NCBI GenBank assembly: GCA_934090595.1
Contig: CAKOJO010000040.1
Span: forward strand, 1-9,734
Reading direction: 5' to 3'
Length of the DNA stretch: 9,734 bases
Origin: an uncultured Bacilli bacterium
Lineage (GTDB): Bacteria > Bacillota_I > Bacilli_A > RF39 > UBA660
The notes beneath the pieces are model-generated. The model had not been told where the DNA came from and did no database searches. It saw nothing but the letters and a program-made list of their open reading frames with translations. A program made the translations under genes and the position numbers. Each line of letters starts with the position of its first letter. Within the stretch, counting starts at the first letter, position 1. Positions 1-4,506 of the stretch are shown in pieces.

Positions 1-98
1 TATTTTTTTCTGATTTGGCTACTTATAGTATATCACACTTTTTCAATTATCAGTCATAAAGTTGAACAGAACTTTTTAGAAAATGGGCAAATAAAGTA
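1..98 (+). pseudogene. Possible decayed N-terminal (RhuM-domain) remnant of the Fic gene
   Basis: In the frame of the downstream Fic ORF this stretch has stops (TAA at 57-59, TGA at 63-65) but continues family-like residues TELFRKWANKVL right up to the formal start. A second frame just upstream reads YHTFSIISHKVEQN, which loosely resembles the RhuM block 'YxLDVIISVGYKVNSNR'. Joining the frames needs a shift near the T-run at 73-77. This pattern suggests frameshift and stop decay of an originally longer gene. The evidence is short and AT-rich, so the identification of the most upstream part is weak. Confidence 0.4.
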
Positions 99-728
99 TT
101 GAAAGATTATCTATTAAAAGGTTATGCGGTTAATCAAAAAAGATTAGAATATCTTGAGAAAACAATTAAATTGATAGATATTGCAGGAAGAATAGATACA
201 GAACTTAAAGGCACAGAAGCACAAGAAATAATTAAAGTAATAAACAACTACTCAAATGCTTTGAATTTGCTTGATGATTATGATCATAAGCGAATAACTA
301 AACCAAATGGCACAAAGAATAATAAAATGATTACTTACGAAGATTGTATGGATATAGTTAATAAACTTAAATTTAATAGTGATAGTGATTTGTTTGCGCT
401 TGAACGAGATGAAGGTTTAAAAGCAATTATAGGTACTATATACCAATCTTTTGATGGTAATGACTTATATCCTAGTGTACAAGAAAAAGCCGCTAATTTT
501 TTATATTTAATTACTAAAAATCATACTTTTATTGATGGTAACAAAAGAATTGCTGCTACACTATTTATATATTTTCTAGAATTCTATGGTATTTTATATA
601 ACGAAAATGAACAAGTTATTGATAACAATACTCTTGTTGCTGTTACTTTGTTAATTGCACAGTCTGATCCAAAAGAAAAGGATATATTGATTGATTTAGT
701 AATGAATTTTTTAAATAGTAAATATTAG
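99..728 (+). CDS. C-terminal part of a RhuM-Fic family protein (Fic/DOC domain), 5' end apparently lost
   Basis: Fic/DOC proteins transfer a nucleotide (usually AMP) or phosphate from a nucleotide onto a protein hydroxyl; DOC members act as toxins. Here the Fic core is complete. The motif HTFIDGNKR lies at residues 142-150, with the catalytic His at 142 and the DOC-like GNKR ending, preceded by the family block SLFALERDEGLKAI-like (about 97-111) and a YPSVQEKAANFLY segment (124-136). The first 25 residues (KDYLLKGYAVNQKRLEYLEK) match the end of the RhuM domain that precedes Fic in full-length relatives of about 330 aa, so roughly 120 N-terminal residues are missing. The TTG start at 99 is only the first formal start; the same frame still reads FRKWANKVL-like RhuM sequence upstream before a TGA at 63-65. 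No ribosome binding site fits. An ATG at 327 would give a Fic-only protein, also without a good site. I favour a 5'-decayed gene. Domain identity is confident, function is not. Confidence 0.75.
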   Translation: MKDYLLKGYAVNQKRLEYLEKTIKLIDIAGRIDTELKGTEAQEIIKVINNYSNALNLLDDYDHKRITKPNGTKNNKMITYEDCMDIVNKLKFNSDSDLFALERDEGLKAIIGTIYQSFDGNDLYPSVQEKAANFLYLITKNHTFIDGNKRIAATLFIYFLEFYGILYNENEQVIDNNTLVAVTLLIAQSDPKEKDILIDLVMNFLNSKY

Positions 729-1086
729 TTTATCACTTATTGGTGTAATTATGGGAGAATTGTTAGTATTAAAGAAAGGACTTGGTTATCTTATAATGTA
801 TGTTTATAAGTGTTTGATTTGAATTTAGTTATTACTTTGATATTTATACTTGGAATAATATCATATATTTTATATTTAGTTATTGAGAAAGTAGAGAATA
901 GGTTAAAATAAAAAAATTACAACGTTTTATAATGTTGTAGTTTTTTAATTGTTAAATATATTTATTTTTATATTTTTCAGTTGTTGCAAAAATTACGGTA
1001 ACTGGATTATGTTGATGTTTTAAAAGTGTAAAGATACTTTGAATTGTTGTATTAGCTTTTATATTTGTTAACGTAGTAGGTTATTA
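729..1086. other. Gene-poor stretch: possible 33-codon membrane peptide and a minus-strand ORF remnant around a terminator
   Basis: No confident gene is present. On the plus strand, GTG at 810 opens a 33-codon frame to TAA at 909-911, encoding VFDLNLVITLIFILG then ISYILYLVIEKVENRLK: one hydrophobic helix and a charged basic tail, as in many small membrane peptides or type I-toxin-like proteins. It has no start-proximal ribosome binding site (an AAAGGA-like stretch at 775-780 is too far away), so it may be a remnant or chance. Its stop abuts the terminator at 911-946. On the minus strand a 42-codon frame without a start (1080 to 952) ends ...NPVTVIFATTEKYKNKYI, protein-like in composition and also pointing into that terminator. 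I recognise neither peptide. Confidence 0.25.
911..946. terminator. Rho-independent terminator, bidirectional
   Basis: A near-perfect stem of 13 pairs joins 911-923 (AAAAAATTACAAC) with 934-946 (GTTGTAGTTTTTT), with one G-T pair and a 10-base loop. Because the stem has A-tract and T-tract flanks it can act on both strands: for transcripts from the Fic/small-ORF side and for any minus-strand transcript ending at 952. Confidence 0.75.
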
Positions 1087-1115
1087 TTGAAAAGATAAAT
1101 AATATTTGTTATAAT
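1087..1115 (+). promoter_or_regulatory. Sigma-A-type promoter with extended -10 for the 199-aa gene
   Basis: TTGAAA at 1087-1092 and TATAAT at 1110-1115 are separated by 17 bases, and TG at 1107-1108 gives an extended -10 (TGTTATAAT). Transcription would start near 1122 and give a leader of about 70 bases before the ATG at 1193. Confidence 0.65.
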
Positions 1116-1192
1116 TGTGATGTTAATATCAAGATAATGTTTGAATTAACAACGAAGTTTAATTTTAATAAATTTGAAAGAGGGATGAGGTA

Positions 1193-1792
1193 ATGGAAAG
1201 GTATTATTATCATGGATTGGAAGGCGATTTTGTAGAATGCTTGAAGGGGATGCTTCTGATAATAAATTCTGGAGAATTGAAAACTAGAAATATGGATATG
1301 GATAAAAATGATTCAAAATATGACCGATATAATCATGTTTGTTTATATAGAAAAAATGAGGAATTTGATTATGATGCAGGCTTGGAGGCTTTTTGTAAAT
1401 CCGCTAGGGCTGGATGGATTGATCATTGTTGGTTTTTTATAGTATCACCAGATGTATCTGCAAAAAATGTTGCTCAATCATCTAAAGTTGGATTTGATGA
1501 ATTTGGTAATCCTTTAACAAATTTAGTTGATGAATGGAGAAGTGATGGCAGTATACCATTAGATAAGATTGTAGGAATTGGTATACCGTTTGATAATATT
1601 GAAAAAAATGCAAAACAATTTGGTTGTTTTTATGGCAGTGATGTTGTTTATTCGGTTGATGAATATTATCAATTATTAAATTCATTAATAGAACTTGCTA
1701 ACAGTTTTCATTGGATTATTGCAAATTCTGATGAAAAAGATGTGTGCGACAAATTGGATGAGCAGTTAAATAAACATAATATAAAATTGTAA
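1193..1792 (+). CDS. Unrecognised 199-aa protein, possibly an ADP-ribosyltransferase-like fold
   Basis: I do not recognise this protein as a named family. It is soluble, without signal peptide or membrane helix. Visible blocks are YYYHG (4-8) followed by LLIINSGELKTRN (21-33); YNHVCLYRK (46-54); ARAGWIDHCWFFIVSPDV (71-88); and LVDEWRSDGSIPLDKIVGIGIP (111-132). A His-Gly near the N-terminus, a 'sleeping on an I-x-x-G' helix, an NHVxLY strand and a Glu/Arg-containing segment before a hydrophobic IPLDKIVGI strand are reminiscent of ADP-ribosyltransferase-type folds such as DarT/DUF4433 (H7 and E114 would be candidate catalytic residues). This is inference from motif order only. ATG 1193 is preceded by GAAAGAGGGATGAGG. 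It has its own promoter and terminator, so it is a single-gene unit next to a Fic relic, an arrangement typical of accessory or defence cargo. The short minus-strand frame inside it is a shadow. Confidence 0.7.
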   Translation: MERYYYHGLEGDFVECLKGMLLIINSGELKTRNMDMDKNDSKYDRYNHVCLYRKNEEFDYDAGLEAFCKSARAGWIDHCWFFIVSPDVSAKNVAQSSKVGFDEFGNPLTNLVDEWRSDGSIPLDKIVGIGIPFDNIEKNAKQFGCFYGSDVVYSVDEYYQLLNSLIELANSFHWIIANSDEKDVCDKLDEQLNKHNIKL

Positions 1793-1833
1793 TATTAGTG
1801 TTAATTTGCATAAAATTAAAAACAAGTTAGGAT

Positions 1834-1870
1834 AAAGGACTATAATGTTATGAAATGTTGTAGTTCTTTT
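1834..1870 (+). terminator. Rho-independent terminator after the 199-aa gene
   Basis: A 12-pair stem joins 1834-1845 (AAAGGACTATAA) and 1858-1869 (TTGTAGTTCTTT), with two G-T pairs and a 12-base loop, ending in a T-rich run. It lies about 40 bases after the TAA of the upstream gene. Confidence 0.65.
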
Positions 1871-1983
1871 GTTATTTTATATGTTATATAAATTTTTCAA
1901 TAAACTGGATTTATTAATTAAACTATAATTAAATGATGATTAAAACGTTTAAATACATTTTATTTTTAGCAATATTTTTTATC

Positions 1984-2012
1984 TTGTTTTAATTATTAAT
2001 ATTTAGTATAAT
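1984..2012 (+). promoter_or_regulatory. Predicted promoter of the PrsW-type gene
   Basis: TTGTTT at 1984-1989 and TATAAT at 2007-2012 have 17-base spacing. The predicted start lies near 2019, giving a very short leader of about 18 bases to the ATG at 2037. Confidence 0.55.
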
Positions 2013-2036
2013 TTTTATAGATGGTAGGTGTTTTAT

Positions 2037-2738
2037 ATGGTAAGATTACTTCTTTTTGTATCAATTTTTCCTGTTTTTTTAGTGGGAAGTTATATTTATA
2101 ATAAGGATAGAGATAGGGAACCAATGAATCTTATATGGAAGTTGTTTTTTGGAGGAGTTATTTCTACTGTTATAACTTTAGCTTTATCTTCTTTGATGGG
2201 TTATGTGTTTCCTATGTTTGATGCTGAACCAGAAAGTTTAGATACTTTTTCTCTTTTTATATTTGTGTTTATTGGAGTAGCACTTGTTGAAGAGTTTTCT
2301 AAATGGATCGTTTTGTATGTAGTTTCTTATAATCATGAAGAGTTTGATCAGTTGTATGATATGATTGTTTATGCAGTTTTTGTAGCACTTGGTTTTGCTT
2401 GTTTTGAAAATATTTTATATGTTCTTGATGGAGGAATTGGTGTTGGAATAACAAGAGCATTTACTGCGATACCTGGGCATGCATGTGATGGAGTTTTTAT
2501 GGGATATTATCTAGGTCTTGCTAAGATAAATGAGGTTAATGGTAATTATAAATTTAAGAGAAAGAATATGTTTTTATCACTTTTTATTCCAATGTTACTT
2601 CATGGTATTTATGATTATTTATTGTTTTTAAATAATTGGATTTTTGGTTTGATATTTTTAGTATTTTTTATAATTTATTTTATAATTACTGTTAAAAAAG
2701 TGAAGAAGTTATCAAGACTTAATTCTAGGTTTAAATAA
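2037..2738 (+). CDS. prsW: PrsW-family intramembrane metalloprotease (CAAX-protease-like superfamily)
   Basis: PrsW proteases cut membrane substrates; in Bacillus subtilis PrsW performs site-1 cleavage of the anti-sigma factor RsiW. The protein is 233 aa and polytopic, with hydrophobic segments at about 3-20, 34-58, 70-85, 108-130 and 199-219. Diagnostic motifs are in order: VEEFSKW (84-90, the EExxK pair E85/E86), GFACFENILY (119-128, E124-N125), a mid-membrane His in PGHACDG (146-152, H148) and LLHGIYDYL (187-195, H189). These acidic and His residues form the expected metal site. I chose ATG 2037 over the in-frame GTG at 2028 because GTAGGTG (2024-2030) is then a well-placed ribosome binding site. 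Its substrate is unknown; no sigma/anti-sigma pair is in the window. It has its own promoter and shares a terminator with the convergent thioredoxin-like gene. Confidence 0.88.
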   Translation: MVRLLLFVSIFPVFLVGSYIYNKDRDREPMNLIWKLFFGGVISTVITLALSSLMGYVFPMFDAEPESLDTFSLFIFVFIGVALVEEFSKWIVLYVVSYNHEEFDQLYDMIVYAVFVALGFACFENILYVLDGGIGVGITRAFTAIPGHACDGVFMGYYLGLAKINEVNGNYKFKRKNMFLSLFIPMLLHGIYDYLLFLNNWIFGLIFLVFFIIYFIITVKKVKKLSRLNSRFK

Positions 2739-2761
2739 AAAAGTACCGATTGGTACTTTTT
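2738..2761. terminator. Bidirectional terminator between convergent genes
   Basis: A perfect 10-pair stem joins AAAAAGTACC (2738-2747) and GGTACTTTTT (2752-2761), with loop GATT. It touches both stop codons: the PrsW TAA at 2736-2738 and the minus-strand TAA at 2762-2760. It therefore serves both convergent genes. Confidence 0.85.
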
Positions 2762-3188
2762 ATTCGTTAATGTATCCAGCATTAGCGAATTTTTTAATTA
2801 CATAGTCTTTTGTTCTTACTCCTTCGATTTTATTCATTGTTTCTTTACCATCTTCGATAAATAGAACAGTTGGAGTACCTGAGACTTCTACTAGTTTGTA
2901 GAATGATTCAGAATCAGTAGAACTTAGTTTATCTGTATATAGAGAATATACTTTTAAGTTATATGTTCTTAGTACACTTAAGAATGTTGGGTTGAATTCT
3001 TCACAAGCTGAACATCCATCTTGTTTTACGTATAGGACAAATTTTTCTTTTTTATCCATTTTTGATACTAATTGTTGATATGTTATTTCTGTTATGAATT
3101 TTTCTTCTTTTTCACTAAAGAATATTGATAAGAATAATAATATTGCGATTAATAAGACTATAATAATTATAAATAATTTGTTTTTCAT
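2760..3188 (-). CDS. Membrane-anchored extracytoplasmic thioredoxin-like protein
   Basis: This 142-aa protein has one N-terminal helix (about 4-24) after MKNK, then a thioredoxin-like domain facing the outside. The redox centre is DGCSACEEF, with C59 and C62 in a CxxC motif, and the cis-proline loop is SGTPTVLF (P106). The fold order (strand FVLYVKQ, CxxC, helix, strand KVYSLYTD, helix, cis-Pro strand) is that of thioredoxin-like domains such as the bacteriocin transport accessory/DUF6568-type proteins. The role, disulfide formation, isomerisation or reduction, cannot be decided from sequence; the CSAC centre is not the CGPC of cytoplasmic thioredoxin. The start has a strong GAGGTG site 5 bases upstream (read on the minus strand). 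It is divergent from the first pilin gene with back-to-back promoters, which suggests it services the cysteine-bearing secretion proteins next door (inference). Confidence 0.82.
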   Translation of the reverse strand: MKNKLFIIIIVLLIAILLFLSIFFSEKEEKFITEITYQQLVSKMDKKEKFVLYVKQDGCSACEEFNPTFLSVLRTYNLKVYSLYTDKLSSTDSESFYKLVEVSGTPTVLFIEDGKETMNKIEGVRTKDYVIKKFANAGYINE

Positions 3189-3211
3189 TTTTTCACCTCG
3201 AATAATATCAT

Positions 3212-3240
3212 ATCATAAAATGTAACTTTTTGGTTATAAA
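3212..3240 (-). promoter_or_regulatory. Predicted promoter of the thioredoxin-like gene
   Basis: On the minus strand TTTATA (3240-3235) and TATGAT (3217-3212) are 17 bases apart. A second overlapping TATGAT lies at 3212-3207. The -35 is separated by only 3 bases from the -35 of the plus-strand pilin 1 promoter. Confidence 0.45.
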
Positions 3241-3249
3241 AACTTTACA
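3221..3249. repeat. Imperfect palindrome between divergent promoters, possible operator
   Basis: TGTAA-C-TTTTT (3221-3231) faces AAAAA-CT-TTACA (3238-3249) around GGTTAT. The palindrome covers both predicted -35 elements. It could bind a dimeric regulator and control both directions together; the A/T tracts make chance a real alternative. Confidence 0.3.
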
Positions 3250-3272
3250 TTTTTTGTTATTCGTTATATATT
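3244..3272 (+). promoter_or_regulatory. Predicted promoter of pilin gene 1
   Basis: TTTACA at 3244-3249 and TATATT at 3267-3272 have 17-base spacing, upstream of the AAAGAAGGG ribosome binding site and ATG 3296. Its -35 nearly abuts that of the divergent thioredoxin-like gene. Confidence 0.5.
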
Positions 3273-3295
3273 ATTATAACGAAAGAAGGGATACT

Positions 3296-3658
3296 ATGAG
3301 TAGTTTTTGTACTGATACGATTGTTATTTGGAGAGGAATTGGAGAAATAATTCATATTATTCGACTTGTTATTCCTGTTATTATTGTAATATTTGGTACT
3401 TTTGATTTGGGTAGATCTGTAATAGCGGGAGAAGATAAAGAAATAAAGAAGTCTCAAAAGATGTTTATTAAAAGACTTGTTTATGGTGTTTTGATATTTT
3501 TCTTACCTATGATAATAAAAGCTGTGTTCTCACTTTTTGATGAGAATTATTTGAATAGTGAATCTAAGGTTTGTTATGAGTGTGCTACTAATGTTAGAGG
3601 CGGTTATTGTAGGCAATATAAATCAAATTATGAAATTGTTGATCCTATTGGTGAATAA
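3296..3658 (+). CDS. VirB2-like small pilin/membrane protein 1 (Mbov_0395-like)
   Basis: This is a 120-aa two-helix protein of the pilin-like conjugal transfer type found in mycoplasma and Bacillota secretion elements. Helices lie at about 20-36 and 61-79, separated by the family loop TFDLGRSVIAGEDKEIKKSQKMFIKR, whose basic end (K51-R60) should face the cytoplasm. Both termini would then lie outside. They carry all four cysteines: C5 near the N-terminus and C93, C96, C105 in the tail (CYECA...GGYC). Two disulfides or a metal site are possible. The start is ATG 3296, not an upstream in-frame ATG at 3230 that would lie within the promoter; AAAGAAGGG (3282-3290) is 5 bases ahead. Paralog of the next gene, with two long identical DNA stretches in the loop and second helix, so a tandem duplication. 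No obvious terminator separates them. Confidence 0.75.
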   Translation: MSSFCTDTIVIWRGIGEIIHIIRLVIPVIIVIFGTFDLGRSVIAGEDKEIKKSQKMFIKRLVYGVLIFFLPMIIKAVFSLFDENYLNSESKVCYECATNVRGGYCRQYKSNYEIVDPIGE

Positions 3659-3683
3659 ATTTTACATATTTTAATTATTTTAT

Positions 3684-3713
3684 TTGACAAATATTAATGG
3701 TTTATAGTAGAAT
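3684..3713 (+). promoter_or_regulatory. Predicted promoter of pilin gene 2
   Basis: A consensus TTGACA at 3684-3689 is followed after 18 bases by TAGAAT at 3708-3713. The TSS would be near 3720, just before the ribosome binding site AAGGAG (3726-3731). Confidence 0.6.
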
Positions 3714-3739
3714 AATATTAGAGAAAAGGAGAAGATAGT

Positions 3740-4081
3740 ATGGAATTAATGTTAATTTTATCAGATTTTTGTTCTGAAACAAAAGATATATGGGTTTTAG
3801 TTGGTAAAATAATTAGAATTATTTTAATAGTTATACCAATTATTATAGTATTACTTGGTACATTTGATTTAGGTAAAGCTGTTATGGCAGGAGAAGATAA
3901 AGAAATAAAGGATCAACAAAAATTGTTTATTAAAAGACTTGTTTATGGTGTTATTATTTTCTTTATTCCATATTTAGTAGCAGGTGTTTATAGTTTATTT
4001 AATGGATTATCTACTGAAGGTGGAGATACTAGCGATTCTAATATCTGTTGGGAATGTGCTATTAAAGGCGGAAAATGTTAA
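3740..4081 (+). CDS. VirB2-like small pilin/membrane protein 2 (Mbov_0395-like)
   Basis: This 113-aa close paralog of pilin 1 has helices at about 23-40 and 68-86 around the conserved loop TFDLGKAVMAGEDKEIKDQQKLFIKR. It keeps the same cysteine plan: C11 (SDFCSET) before helix 1 and C103, C106, C113 in the tail (CWECAIKGGKC), with the last Cys being the C-terminal residue. The tail is separated from helix 2 by a hydrophilic Gly/Ser/Asp linker. VirB2-type subunits polymerise into a pilus or line a channel in T4SS machines; whether these do is inference. ATG 3740 has AAGGAG 8 bases upstream and a strong private promoter. A strong terminator follows immediately, so this subunit can be made at a level independent of the machine operon. 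Confidence 0.75.
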   Translation: MELMLILSDFCSETKDIWVLVGKIIRIILIVIPIIIVLLGTFDLGKAVMAGEDKEIKDQQKLFIKRLVYGVIIFFIPYLVAGVYSLFNGLSTEGGDTSDSNICWECAIKGGKC

Positions 4082-4091
4082 TTGTTTAATT

Positions 4092-4129
4092 AAAAAGCAA
4101 ATTAATTCTTGTTATTTGCTTTTTTTTTT
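4092..4129 (+). terminator. Strong Rho-independent terminator after pilin 2
   Basis: A perfect 11-pair stem joins AAAAAGCAAAT (4092-4102) and ATTTGCTTTTT (4114-4124), with an 11-base loop and a run of T to 4129. It starts 11 bases after the TAA of pilin 2. Confidence 0.85.
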
Positions 4130-4137
4130 GTTATAAT
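4109..4137 (+). promoter_or_regulatory. Promoter of the secretion operon, overlapping the upstream terminator
   Basis: TTGTTA at 4109-4114 and TATAAT at 4132-4137 are spaced by exactly 17 bases. The -35 sits in the loop and start of the descending arm of the terminator hairpin, and the spacer is its T-run. Transcription would begin near 4144 and read pilin 3 onward. Confidence 0.5.
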
Positions 4138-4179
4138 TTATATTGAATAGATAGCTTTAATATTATGAGGTGATTTTTA

Positions 4180-4494
4180 ATGATTAATAATTTTAATATA
4201 TTAATTGAATTTTTTAAGTTTAGTGATAATTGTGATGTTTTAGGGGATGAGTTTATATCTATATTAAATGATGCTTGGGGAATAATTATGGTAGTAGTAC
4301 CTATTATTTTAGTTGTTATGATTATACTTGATATGACAAAAGCAATTACTGCGGGAGATGAAAAAGATATTAAGTCTGCTCAAAAGAATGCAATTATAAG
4401 AATTGTTATTGGTGTTTCTATTTATTTCTTACCAATGATTGTTAATGCAATTTTACATCTTGCAGGAATTGGTTCTGGTACTTGTGGTATATAA
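4180..4494 (+). CDS. VirB2-like small pilin/membrane protein 3, divergent paralog
   Basis: This 104-aa member of the same two-helix family is the most divergent of the three. Helices lie at about 33-51 and 72-96, and the loop reads DMTKAITAGDEKDIKSAQKNAIIR, matching the canonical Mbov_0395/VirB2-like pattern (DxxKAVxAxDEKxIKxAQKxxIxR) better than its two neighbours do. It has only two cysteines, C18 before helix 1 and C102 near the C-terminus, which would both face outside and could pair. GAGGTG at 4167-4172 precedes ATG 4180. Its stop at 4492-4494 is fused to the ribosome binding site of the VirB6-like gene, so it is the first gene of the machine operon and probably the core subunit, with pilins 1 and 2 as extra or minor forms (inference). 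Confidence 0.77.
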   Translation: MINNFNILIEFFKFSDNCDVLGDEFISILNDAWGIIMVVVPIILVVMIILDMTKAITAGDEKDIKSAQKNAIIRIVIGVSIYFLPMIVNAILHLAGIGSGTCGI

Positions 4495-4506
4495 GGTGGT
4501 GAAATT

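Noticed and set aside
751..822. 23-codon ORF starting ATG 751
   Set aside because: Too short, weak ribosome binding site and no recognisable feature; probably chance.
1482..1685. Minus-strand ORF inside the 199-aa gene
   Set aside because: Low-complexity His/Gln/Leu-rich shadow of a well-supported plus-strand gene, without a ribosome binding site.
2028..2036. GTG start three codons upstream for the PrsW-type gene
   Set aside because: The GTG is itself part of the GTAGGTG ribosome binding site for ATG 2037.
3230..3295. Upstream ATG for pilin 1
   Set aside because: It would place coding sequence through both promoter elements and the ribosome binding site; ATG 3296 gives the same N-terminus layout as pilin 2.
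3257..3457. Minus-strand ORF across pilin 1
   Set aside because: Asn/Ser-rich composition typical of the antisense of AT-rich coding DNA; the plus-strand pilin has family similarity and a good start.
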